Shown here piece after piece: positions 53,761 through 64,000 of a stretch of DNA of 64,000 nt. The position numbers were made by a program, and so were the translations under genes. The stretch is from Nematopogon swammerdamellus. Taxonomy: Eukaryota > Arthropoda > Insecta > Lepidoptera > Adelidae. Positions within the stretch are counted from its first letter, which is position 1, and each line of letters begins with the position of its first letter. The notes beneath the pieces were generated by a model. That model saw nothing but the letters and a program-made list of their open reading frames with translations, ran no database searches and was not told where the DNA came from. The stretch covers positions 11,029,523-11,093,522 of the forward strand of contig OX336342.1 of assembly GCA_946902875.1 (NCBI GenBank). The letters run 5' to 3'.

Positions 53761-55429
53761 ATTTGATGTTTTACTTTAGAGCTCGCACTATAATCACACC
53801 AAGGTTGACGCTACGAATACATGCAGTATTACCATTTTTACGATAAAAAAAATCGTTTTATGTCTTTCTTTACTTGTGCTGTGAGACGTTCCTTCTTAGC
53901 AAATTTCATGATTCTAGGTCAACGGAAAATACCCTATTATTTTAAAGAGTGACTTTGCGAGTATCAAAATATTTGACATAAGTGCCTAACCTATCCATTC
54001 TTATCACTTAACACCGACAAGTTGTAAATGGTCGGAAACCAAGTAACGGCTACAGTCTGTGATTACGTAATCGATTGCTGTTCGATGTATTGTGGTCCTC
54101 CTCCAGAAAATTCGGTGTTGCGCGGCAGTAGTAAGAAGGACGACACAGCGGCGGCGGCGGCGGCGGCGCGGCGAGGGAGCGGCAGCGACACGCGGCGACG
54201 ACGCCACGCCGAAGGCGAAGGGGCGACGCGGCGGCGCGGCGGGCGGAGAGTCGACATCGCCTGCAGTCTATCCCGAGGGATATCCCGCGCGATTGCTATT
54301 CATTTATTCCATATCGAGCATTTTTCCTCCTTTATACCTTACAAATCGATTTGCTTTAAGTCATTTCCATTTTATTGAGACATCGATTGCATTCGCCCCT
54401 GCCGCGCCGCGCCGCGCCGCGATGCCGCACCGACCGCGACCGCCAAGGAATGTCATTTAATTGTCGTTCTGAATAAGATTAAAGGGGATCCGGAAAAGAG
54501 TCTGTAAGGGATCTATGTGACCCCACCGCAACACTTTAACCGGATCCGTTTAATCCGTTTGCCATTTCTCTCGATGTTCTGCAAATAAATATTTATCGCT
54601 TTTCCTCCATCACCACTTTTCCGTGATCATCAAGTCAGCATAATATAAACAAATAATAATTTTACTTTGTGTTTACTTTGGAGGGCACATCTATCATGGT
54701 ATCTGTACCATGTGTACCATAAACCATGGAGGAGCTTCCTTGCATCACAGTGTTCAAAATTCTGAAGGTTTTAACTCGGAATATAAATGTTAATATATCG
54801 TTAGCTCTTGGTCGTCTAGGAGCAATGAACAAATGAAGTGTGTTAGCGTTGCTGAGGGACCGTCTATAGTTCATGTCTCGACAGTTCACGACGCCCTAGG
54901 CTCCTCGTAGCCGTGTTTTCAAAGTAGCTCTCAATCATTCCAATGTTCCTGGATCCGATTTTATTTTCCCAACGCTATGTCGATTACACCCGATATATAA
55001 AAATTGTGGAGCGCCGGCGAAGCGTCTCTCAATCTGTGCGTTATGGCGGTTCGAGATATTTTATGCGAAGTGGAACGTTCATATCACTTGCCCGTGCGTT
55101 CCGCATTTCCATAAATTGCAGACGACGTCGGGGAAAATGATTTTGTAAACGCCTATAGAGACGTCCGGAGCCGAGTCGCTCCAGTCGAGCTCTCGCGTCG
55201 TCGTTAGCCTCTACGGCGCTGCCGCCGCAGCGACGAACAAAGTTGCCAACTTAGTCATCGAAAACATTTCAATTGATCGACGACAGTTGTAATATTGTTT
55301 GTTTAGCCAAATCGACGAAAACGTAACTTACGTATCGTAATAATTGTATCCACACATTGCATTTGCGTTGTTTACACATATTGGCCATGAATATTTAGTT
55401 TATTTATTCAACAAGATCTTGCGGTTGTA
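53761..55429. other. Unassigned, GC-rich patches at 54145-54260 and 54395-54445
   Basis: GGC/GCG runs give overlapping frames on both strands (up to 122 codons) with alanine/arginine-rich products. These are composition artefacts, not supported as genes. Confidence 0.4.
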
Positions 55430-55620
55430 GGCATTGAATTCAAATGGCACTTAATTCGTCGCCCTCGCAACGAACGGCGGCGTTAGGGCGGCGCGGTGTC
55501 GTAGGGCGGCGCGGCGTCGGCGGCGGCGGGCGGGCCGACTGCGGTGCGGCGCGCCGCCGCAGGGCAGGCGGGGCTACCTTGGGCGGCGCGTGACGTCACA
55601 AGTAAAACGCCACTTAATGC
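55430..55620. other. Strongly CG-rich island
   Basis: About 190 bp rich in GGCG/CGGC, ending with 'gcgtgacgtcacaag', which contains a perfect CRE-type TGACGTCA. It could be a regulatory island of an unseen gene; no transcript or TATA evidence. Confidence 0.35.
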
Positions 55621-57042
55621 AGCAATTCGGCTCGGAATTTATACCGCCTAGTTGTTCTCTAATGCGAGGCTCGTGACAAAACGCTCCTCTCGAACCTCTG
55701 GAACGGCTTCGTGGAATCGTGTTTTCCTTCTCAAGATGGCGCCAAGAGACGACAGCTAGCGAGGTCTAGGAGGAGAATTATTGGTTGTGTAGGGTCATTA
55801 CCTGATTTTAATCGAGGAAAATTAAGCCATTAACCTACTTTTATTTTTATTAATGTCCCGTTTTACGTTTTAAGAGCAGAATAAATTATTCCTTTAGAAT
55901 ACGAGATTTATAAGCGACACTGGTATAACTATAGATAATAAGATATAATAATATAAGGTATGTCAAATGTAAACCCAACCAAAACTATAAGATTTATTCA
56001 AGGTGAAATTGTTACCTGATACGTGACGTAGTTCCCTCGTAGATAACGGAGAAAATGTGCGTGTCAGCCTCGGCCTCGCTGCGGCGATCTCTCCCTATAT
56101 ACTCTGCATAGATAAGACCAATCCGCGCGCTCCATTACTCCGAGAAAACATTTCAATATGAATTTTCCGCGCCATAAGTCAGCGTGAAATATCGCAGGAG
56201 AGAAGTTTTCTCGCAACCTTCAAGGGAATGCCTGCGTCGGTGTTACTCAAACTTGATTCAACCTCTCGGACCGACCCCTGTAATATGCAAAACGGAAATA
56301 GTTTCAATATACAGAACAGAGACACACACAGTTAGCAATCAACGTGTTAGAACGAGAGAGAGCAATTTAATGCGAGCTACGCAAGTAAGCAGCGGTCTCC
56401 TCTCACCGCTAATATTCTGCCCTTCAATGCTTTCAAAATGTTCCTTATAATTTGTCTCTCTCTTCATACACTCTCTTTGATACCACATAATAACCTTTGA
56501 GAAAAAATATCATTTCTAAGTCCCTGGAAATTCTGGAATTGCTAGACATTCTGGATATATTTTGTTTGCGAAGTGGACGAAGTCGTTACTATAAATTAGA
56601 TTCATGCATGGACAAATAATGGTTTCTTTTTTTTAAGCGAAAACCTCGAAGATATTGTAGGAATTACTCATTCCGTTTTTACAGAACGTAGTATAATTTT
56701 AAAAAATCCTAATAAAAAATGTATTACAATTTTCTTTGTTATCACAACACCATCAGTTCTTACTGCATTCCTTAAAATGGTTCATTATAAAACCACTTTA
56801 TGCTAGTGACACGTAGTAAATAGAGCGTTCGCGACACACGTTAGCTAGACAACGACCAAGCTTCGAGAGTTTACAGCGGAGGATGTCCCGCCAGCTGTGT
56901 ACCAAATAATATCTCAAGCGAGCGTCACCCGCAACTTCTTAACAAGTGAGAGCTGCGGTAATCCGCGAATATTTATTGCATGCCCGGCATTATTTGCTTA
57001 CTTCAGCGGCGGCCTTCGCAGACGTGAACTGCGCGGAAGCCG
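55621..57042. other. Unassigned DNA
   Basis: No recognisable gene. An 88-codon frame (56184-56450) is unrecognised. Confidence 0.35.
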
Positions 57043-57115
57043 GCGTGGATCTATAGGGAGAGGCAGGAGGGGATATTGCCTCCCCCCTCCTCAGCCCTTT
57101 CCTATACATCCACGC
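57043..57115. repeat. Imperfect hairpin, ~35-bp arms
   Basis: 'gcgtggatctatagggagaggcaggagggg' pairs with the inverse of 'cccccctcctcagccctttcctatacatccacgc', with small mismatches and a loop of about 8 nt. Confidence 0.55.
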
Positions 57116-57199
57116 TCTCAAAGTTCTGGAAGATAATAATGTTGAAGCGTTGAACTCCACGTTCGAATTTGGAATCCTTGACGACGAAAGAAGTCTTTT

Positions 57200-57505
57200 G
57201 TTTTTGACAGATGGTCATCCATTTAAATTTTCTTTTTTTTTAAGTTTTTTAAAAGTTTGTGTTATAAGTTTGACGTGTATGTGTGTGTGTGTCTTTGTGT
57301 CTGTCTGTGGCATCGTAGCTCCCAAACGGATGGGCCGATTTGGATTCGGTTTTTTTTATTAGGAAGCTTGTTTAATCTGGATGGTTCTTAGCTATGTTTG
57401 CAATCAAGAAATCAAGTAATTAAGTAATAAAAAAATTTATTATCTTAAAAAGTGGACCAATTTTCATGCGGTTTTTTAAAAAAAGGTTGAAATAAAAGTT
57501 ATTAC
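57200..57505 (+). mobile_element. Family E, copy without the foldback
   Basis: 'ataagtttgacgtgtatgtgtgtg...ggcatcgtagctcccaaacggatgggccgatttggattcgg...gatggttcttagctatgtttg' to 'gcggttttttaaaaaaaggttgaaataaaag'. The end near 57200 is degenerate and the foldback part is missing. Confidence 0.7.
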
Positions 57506-59019
57506 TTAAATCTGTTCATTCCTTAATTTCAATTATAGTCACATGCTATTTGAATACTATAGACTACAGTGTAACAACTGTTGTTACTTCAGCGGCGGTT
57601 GTTATGCCGAGTGAGATCCTTGAATGTTTGGAGAAGGAAGGAACCGGCCACGAGCGACCGGTGCGAAGGTGGGGCGGCGACCGACGAACTGCCGGCCGGT
57701 AAGTCGGCCGCGCATGTCATTTGCGAAGTTTATGGAGGGCTTTAGCTCTTGTGTCGGGAGTTTTAAAGGTACCGTTAGGCTTACATGCATTAGCATAGTC
57801 TGTGTGAGGATTTATGACAACTTTGGTATATGTGCTTTTTGTAATACCCTGCCCTCAGACCCTGCCTACCTCCGCATGAGTGATTACCTTGTCAGGGTAG
57901 TTGGGTCGTAGAGTAAAGCATATTAAATTTATTCGGGCAAATTAACACTTTGAAGTTTGACATAATTATTAAGGGTCAGGACTATCAACAATCGATTTCT
58001 CCCTTTTGATATTTCTCGTAAGCCACTGTGAGTTGTGAGCACATAAGTGCAGAATTAAGCAATATTCAATTGTGGGCGGATTTGGATACGGTTTGCACCT
58101 ATGTAAAGAGTAGTTCTTGAGGCTCACTATAGGCTATAAACCATCAAATAAATAATAGATACTCTCCATAACAGGAAGGAGTACCTATTGTATTTTTCAT
58201 TTATTATGTAAAATGACATGACTATATGATGAACGGCCCGGAAACATGGGTTTTTCAAATTTTCGAGAGCATAATTTGCTATTTTTTTTCTATCAAGGTA
58301 AATAAATCCAATTTCATTTTAGTCTTGTAGAAAGCATATTTTTGTAACATCAAACTCAAAAGTAGTTTACGAGAAACATCAATCGAGATAAACTTATTTA
58401 ACATAACAATTGATACTCAGTATGCACACTCGCATAACAATTTTATTATTTCAGTATTTCAGTAATCTCAAACCATCTTTGCCTTCGAAATCCTCAGCAA
58501 AAATATAGCTGTTATTCTCAAGTATGTTATACTTCAGGTGTGTCGTCTCGGGACAATCGCCGTAAATGGATGAAAAAAACGCATGCGACCCTCATTTATT
58601 TATTCAAAGCGGCCACGCAGCGATCACACGATAATTTATGCCCCAGGATAAATAAGAAGGGCCGCGAAGTGCGGAGCCCGGGACGTATGGCCCAAATTAA
58701 TAACCCCTAAACTGCTGCACGGAAATGAAAACGTCCGAGCAGAGGGTATAAAAATGCGTCTCTCGGCAATTGTTTTTTTTTTATTATGAAATGGATGGAA
58801 GCTTTTGACGTTCGATTCTGGTGTAAGTCCCATAGGTAGGTAAGCTTTAAAATATTGATTTACGTAATTATAGTAATATTCCTAAATTTTAGAATTAAAA
58901 TAGTATCTAGTATGTATTAAACATGTATGGCTTATATTTTACTAGCATGTACTTATATGTATGTATTAATATGTATTCTTATTATTATTTTCATCTTCAA
59001 TTGTCACGCAACTCTTTTG
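57506..59019. other. Unassigned DNA
   Basis: A 95-codon plus frame (57624-57911) and its 64-codon antisense are unrecognised. The region includes a GC-balanced patch at 57640-57720. Confidence 0.35.
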
Positions 59020-59180
59020 CTACTACCTACTTACATTCCACTATATTATCGAATCTCAAACATCCAAAGAAATATCTCTAAGGGATAAGTCCGCCTTTGC
59101 ACCTTATGTAAATTTTCCAATGTATTTGTTACTGTTTAATGTTTACTGGAGCAATAAAGAATTTTCTATCTATCTATCTA
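59020..59180 (+). mobile_element. Non-LTR 3' UTR remnant (family M)
   Basis: Shares 'tactacctacttacattcc...aagggataagtccgcctttg...agcaataaagaattt' with 33170-33350. Ends in a TATC simple tail. Confidence 0.6.
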
Positions 59181-59299
59181 GTATGCCTATTAGGCTGAAG
59201 TCGCTATTATAAATATGCAATCGAGATGTGAATAACATCCTAAGAACTTAAATAAGCTTAAAACTGTTTAATTATTTAAATGCTCGATCGCTAGTTGGT

Positions 59300-59352
59300 G
59301 TATACCACCGCGCATACCTACCTACCGAGTAGGTATGCTCGGTGGTGTATAC
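59300..59352. repeat. Hairpin, 22-24-bp arms
   Basis: 'gtataccaccgcgcatacctac' and 'gtaggtatgctcggtggtgtatac' pair with one mismatch and a 2-nt bulge; loop 7 nt. Confidence 0.7.
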
Positions 59353-60662
59353 GAATATATTTTACATGGGCGTACCCAAAGGATACGTAGATCGTTTGTT
59401 GTACCTAATTAGTAATTAATGAACGAATAATAATATTAAACCTAAATTGTATACCTACACCGAAATTATACGTCCACGAATACATCTGTGGACAACTCCT
59501 TAAAGCTATTATTTCAAAAAACAAGACCATTCGCGAACTGAACAGTTTTTTATGTCTTATTTATTGAAGCAAAGAACTAACAAGATGGACACAAATAAGA
59601 CAACGTTGAAGAAAGAAAATAAATAGCCTCAAATACATCAGTCTCTAACACAAATTGGCGATGAAGGTAGGCTCACGTGTTATTCTAGACACCAGCCTTC
59701 AAAACAAAAACAACAAAGAGAACAAAGTAATGACAGCACTAGAGAGCGGAACGAAAACCGCCCAGAACACTTACTCCTAGTAGACAACTATTAGAAGGTG
59801 GAATAAAAATGTATAAGATGTAATGTATAGTTATAAAAAAAACCGCCACGTGCGATTCGGACTCGCACACCGAGGATTCTGTACTACCGCACGATACATT
59901 TGTGTTATGTGTTTACCAAAATAATTGTGTGCTAGTGGACATTTTTTTATATGAAAACAAAATAGATAGAAAGATTGCAAATATTTTATTACCTCAAAAA
60001 CATTTTACAGAAACAAGCACAGTAAAAAAATTACACGAGGTGCAAAGATGGCCTTACAGGAATTTCTTCCAATGAAACTTTGGATGTTTGAGAGTTCATT
60101 TAACATAGTGAAATGTAAGTAAGTCATAGAAAAATACTCTAGTGTGATAATTCAAAATAAAATAATGAATCATAAAAATAAATAAGTCCTGAGTAGTACG
60201 TTTTAAATAGTAAGATAAGTAAAATGTTAGAAGTGAAAATTCTACGGTCTTTCTGAAAATAATAAAAAAACGAAATACCATATTCTCTGGGTACTGAAAT
60301 AAATGTATTGGAACATACTTGCAATGCAATTGGAGAGCGGAACCAGCGAAATATTCAAAAAATTTATTAGTTTAGTTTTTTATGCAAATTCTTTAATTTT
60401 ATGAAAATTATATATTTGGTTTATGTGGAAGGGGTCTAATTTTGTACTTTTATAGCTATCAACAAATTGCGGAAAAATAGCAAAATTAACCAGAAAGAGT
60501 CTGAGCTGTGATCATAATTAACTACATTCTGGAATGGCGGGAAGATGGCTGCTCATCCGGCCTCTCTCTTCCTTCCTCTCCTTCCACTATCTGTATAGAG
60601 CACGTCAGGCTGTATTAGGAAACTGACGCTTTTAGGATTCCGTGGACCTGGTAAGACGTATT
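59353..60662. other. Unassigned AT-rich DNA with a family D head at 59838-59900
   Basis: 'aaaaaccgccacgtgcgattcggactcgcacaccgaggattctgtactacc' is a degenerate D head. Otherwise nothing recognisable. Confidence 0.4.
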
Positions 60663-60727
60663 GAGCAAAACCGGCCAAGTGCGAGTCGGACTCGCGCGCC
60701 GAGGTTTCCGTACCACCACACAATATA
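60663..60727 (+). mobile_element. Family D head fragment
   Basis: 'aaaccggccaagtgcgagtcggactcgcgcgccgaggtttccgtaccacc', followed by unrelated DNA. Confidence 0.7.
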
Positions 60728-60763
60728 CTTATTTGTTTGTGTATTTGCAATAAAATAAACATT

Positions 60764-60826
60764 TGCACAAGTGGGATTCGAACCCACGACCGTCGGATCA
60801 AAATTCTATACATTCTACCGCTAGGA
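60764..60826 (-). mobile_element. tRNA-like sequence
   Basis: Minus strand: TAGCGGTAGAATG (A-box-like) and CGTGGGTTCGAATCCCACTTG, with a perfect T arm (GTGGG/CCCAC). The anticodon arm and acceptor stem do not form clearly, so a tRNA-derived SINE head or tRNA pseudogene is likelier than a functional gene. Confidence 0.5.
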
Positions 60827-60979
60827 AAAACAATCAAACACTGTAGAACAAAACTTTATGGAGTAGAAAAGTTTACATTACTACCCTTAGGCAAGAGCTC
60901 ATTGTCAGATTTTCACGAAAATTTGGTGATCGTGATCCTAAATTATGATTAATATCAGCTCTATATACCTTTTACTATT

Positions 60980-61052
60980 GTTTTTTTTTTATGGAAACTG
61001 ACACGGTTGGCTACATCACCTACAACATCCACCTGTCAGCCCATAACACCTA
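60980..61052 (-). mobile_element. SINE A, 3' end
   Basis: T run then 'atggaaactgacacggttggctacatcacctacaacatcc...cagcccataacacc'. About 70 bp. Confidence 0.8.
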
Positions 61053-61644
61053 AGTAATTGTATAAATAATTTATAATGTGATAGGTTTGCCATTCCTAAA
61101 ATACCATAACAAGCATTTTATAAGTTTCGTTATTTAATTTTTCGCGTCGTAAAGCTTCTACTAGGTGCTTTGGTAAATCTCATAAAACCAGTTCCACGAT
61201 CGATTGGCCGTCTCGGCTGATTTATGATTTTCCCATACTAGAATATTTTTATTTAACACACAAGTAACGTAAGAGTCAAGAAATGCTGAAAAATATTTAG
61301 AACCTATCGAAAATGTTCATCGTCATTTCCGTAATCCGAAACCCTGTACACATAGACTGAGTCCACTGTTGACCGTTATACATTCTTCCGAGTGGTCCGG
61401 GTGCGGTAATGAAAAATAAATCCCCCGCAGACATAACTCGTTATCGCCGCGGACACCTCCCGCGGCGTCATCGCGGCGGCGCGGACGGCGCCGGCGACGC
61501 CCGGAGCCGCGATAACGGGGCGACGGCGACGTCGACGTCGTCGGCATCCACAGTTCACGAGTATCTTCATAATACTATGGCTATGTATCAACAACAGAGA
61601 AGATCATTCTTAATGCATACGTAAATTGCCGTCATTATCCTTAC
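61053..61644. other. Unassigned, CG-rich patch 61430-61560
   Basis: Frames through GCGGCG runs on both strands are unrecognised. Confidence 0.35.
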
Positions 61645-62066
61645 ATAATAAAAAACCCTGACCCTTAAAAAGTCTAAAATAATTCCTGTTTACATAAATG
61701 AGTCGGGGGGCCGCCCGCGCAGATTTGAGTTTTTATATTTTATTTATTTAGCAGCCCCCTGACTTCTTTAAGAAAGTAAATGGAAATTATTTTTTTCTTT
61801 TTAAGGGTCCAGGTTTTTATTTAAATTAGTAGCTTTTTAAAAAACCCGCACCAAATCGGTCCATCCTTGAGACGTAATTTTTATAACTACATGATTACTT
61901 TATTAGGTACTTGATTACTAACATAGCTAAGAACCATCCTGGTTAAACCAGCTTTGATTGAGCTCGATGTCACGATGTGTCTGTCTATGTATGTGACACA
62001 GCAGACACACAGATGGGAGGCGTCAAACTTATAACACCCCTCCTTTTGCGTCGGGGGTTAATAAAA
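61645..62066 (-). mobile_element. Family E element with internal foldback
   Basis: Foldback arms about 61651-61715 and 61752-61820, then 'ccaaatcggtccatcc', 'acatagctaagaaccatcctgg' and the end 'ataacacccctccttttgcgtcgggggtta'. Same orientation as 14150-14668. Confidence 0.75.
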
Positions 62067-63465
62067 ATCAAATGAAAACAAATTATACTCGCTTATAAAT
62101 CGAGAGCGGTTCAACCAATTTACTTGTGGTTTTTAACAATGGCGTCAGACATATCCTCGGAAGGTTACACAATTCATGACTATATTGTTATTTAACTTTA
62201 TATTGTTAAACTTTAACGTTTGATGATGCCGCGGCATGCAGCTAGTGCTAATAACATTCAAAGTACCTTATTATATTTCTACTTATGTCGAGCTTTCTTC
62301 GAAAAACCATTCAAGCGTTTTTGTTAAACAAAAGGCTCACAAGATTCTTAACAACATAACACAAAGTCACGTTTTGCTATCGACTAGATTTTACGCTCCG
62401 AACGAACCTGCGCGGGAACTCAATCGAAGCGAGTTCTCTGCCATTACCGTCACTGTCGGCTCTCATTTGGAGCTTTGATTTTCATTTGGCTTTAGTATTT
62501 CACGGTACATTATCGACCTTTCGCTTGTCGTTTTCCGAGTCATTGCCAGCTGTCAGATAATGTGGTTGAGTCACTTTGTTCTTTTTTAACAAATCAATCT
62601 CGCGGCAAATCCCCGAAGTCAGACTTCTGAAGCCTCACCTTACTTAGATTTCTAGTCTAGTGTCACCGACTCCGTAATAAACTGTGCACAACGTTTGTGG
62701 CCACATTGATATCTAGTATCTAGTATCTACAAAGTTCTAAAATTTATGTTAATTATGAAATGTTCAGCTTTCAAAACTTTGTCCTAAATCGTTCTTACGG
62801 AGCACGGAGCTCGTCTTGTGTTTATTTCATCCCTTCGCAGCACTTTAATTTCGAGCAACATCCCCGCCCCCTCCCTGTTCCCAACGACGATGCACCGCCA
62901 TTAACCAAAGCTAGGAGCGTTGATTAAGCGTACAATTAAAGCCATCATTCACTCGCTCTAATTTAAAACTCCGGTTTTTCTTTGCGCACTTAGTGCGGGC
63001 TTTAAATTAAGCAGTGCAAGTGAGGCGCTTAAAAAAACGAGCGAAACAGGGCGGGCTGCTCGTGTCGAGCGCTCCAGATGTTAACGATATATTTTACGGT
63101 GGAATTTCGGCCGAACAACGTCGCGTCGCGTGCGCGCTGCTGCCTTATTGTACGGAAGCTTGGATGGAAGAGTGCGGGGCGGAGGAGGCGCTTCGCAGCC
63201 GGCTCTGTGAAGAGTTCGTTGAGAGAAAGCCTTGTATGCTCACATAATAAAGTGGAAAATACTCGTGGAACCTTATCAAATCTCGCTCACTACATCCCCG
63301 TCTATGTATTTAGAAACGAGTGGAGCAATCTTCGAATGTGACAAGGTTCTAGCTTCACACGGGCGGCGCGTCTTGCTGCTAGCGTCGTCGCTCGTAGCTT
63401 CGCTTCGTCATTGCACCATATTGCAGCAATTTTTCGTTGAGCTTACTTGAGTGCATATTTAACTG
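62067..63465. other. Unassigned DNA
   Basis: Frames at 62236-62478, 63014-63247 and 63078-63341 are unrecognised. The 63000-63400 stretch is GC-balanced but carries no identifiable motif. Confidence 0.35.
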
Positions 63466-63469
63466 ACTT

Positions 63470-63510
63470 CGAAAAACCCGGTCAAGTGAGAGTTAGACTA
63501 GCATGGCAAG
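63470..63510 (+). mobile_element. Family D head fragment, degenerate
   Basis: 'aaaaacccggtcaagtgagagttagactagc' follows the D head with several changes. Confidence 0.45.
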
Positions 63511-63701
63511 ATTTAGCATTTTCTCAAAATCTATGACTAGAATGTGCCTATATCGTGCCAGAATTTTGAAACAATCATTAATAGGAAAAAAATCGTCGAC
63601 GAACATGCAGTTGTTTTATCAACTTCAAAACGAAATTTTCAAAGCAAGTAGTTGGTTAGTGGTTATTGCCATATTATATATTTTTAAAATTTGATACGAT
63701 C

Positions 63702-63772
63702 CGGTTGTAGAGCGTCGTCCTGTCGCACGGAGACGTGCAAGTTCGTGCGACTGAGACGACGCTCTACAACCG
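63702..63772. repeat. 71-nt near-perfect hairpin
   Basis: Arms 63702-63719 and 63755-63772 pair exactly over 18 bp, and 63722-63729 with 63744-63751 over 8 bp. A 2/3-nt internal loop separates them and the terminal loop is 14 nt. The arm sequence recurs singly at 53170-53198, so this is a repeated family rather than a lone structure. Pre-miRNA size, but function is unproven. Confidence 0.75.
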
Positions 63773-63834
63773 AATTGTCTCATTCTAAAGCTCGATGTAC
63801 ATTAATTTACCGCCGGGTCCTGTACTAGTGTTAC

Positions 63835-63973
63835 TTTTTTTTTTATGTAAACCGGTTTGGGTGGCTTAGTCGGAGGGGCTAAAGCGCATGCATGCATGAA
63901 GCCTACCACCTAGTAAGTGGCAAGGGAAGCGACCTACAGTTTTACACCGGTTCCGAACGGTGAAGCAGCAGGA
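63835..63973 (-). mobile_element. SINE C with internal deletion
   Basis: The T run and 'atgtaaaccggtttgggtggcttagtcggaggggctaaagcgcatg' jump directly to 'gcctaccacctagtaag...ttttacaccggttccgaacggtgaagcagcagg'. About 170 bp of body is missing at a 'gcatgcatgcatg' junction. Confidence 0.8.
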
Positions 63974-64000
63974 CTTAAAAATAGAGTAAATTATTCTCCT

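Overview
This window looks like AT-rich nuclear DNA of a moth or butterfly (Lepidoptera). The evidence is the block of TTAGG insect telomere-type repeats, the mixture of RTE-type, Jockey/CR1-type and Penelope-like retroelement remains, tRNA-derived SINEs, and dispersed modules that I recognise from memory as common in lepidopteran DNA (for example the 'gccaagtgcgagtcgga' and 'gaagtcggtt' modules). No complete host protein gene could be identified. The only long, intact, recognisable coding region belongs to a retrotransposon. The window is best read as intergenic or large-intron DNA built up by repeated insertions.

Layout. 1-5 kb: a SINE cut by the window edge, a degenerate endonuclease/reverse transcriptase (RT) element (about 1134-3750), and the C-terminal remnant of another. 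5-8 kb: foldback elements and one unidentified ORF. 8.2-11.8 kb: an apparently intact minus-strand non-LTR retrotransposon of about 3.6 kb with a single 1001-codon frame and a poly(A) tail. 12.5-13.0 kb: the 3' end of a Penelope-like element between perfect 55-bp inverted repeats, with a hammerhead-ribozyme-like motif. 13-24 kb: SINEs of two families (called A and C here), RTE 3' ends, family E foldbacks, family H modules, and two copies of a family (G) whose second copy holds an in-frame tandem repeat. 27.8-28.6 kb: a 29-bp hairpin minisatellite inside an old SINE, split by a younger SINE of the same family. 30-44 kb: more SINE, RTE and non-LTR remains and three near-perfect palindromes within about 750 bp. 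48.1-48.9 kb: 149 telomere-like pentamers in homogeneous blocks. 49-64 kb: foldbacks, a degenerate 70-bp tandem repeat, RT remnants, GC-rich islands and a 71-nt near-perfect hairpin.

The elements are linked to one another. SINE A has a head combining tRNA boxes with a 5S-rRNA-like segment. SINE C has an ordinary tRNA-like head. Both share the same central body, which suggests one SINE superfamily that has exchanged promoters. RTE 3' ends repeatedly lie next to SINE A copies. The 1.1-3.7 kb remnant and the intact 8.2-11.8 kb element are relatives, and several 3'-end scraps come from the same group. Family letters (A, C, D, E, G, H, L, M, N) are local labels, not published names.
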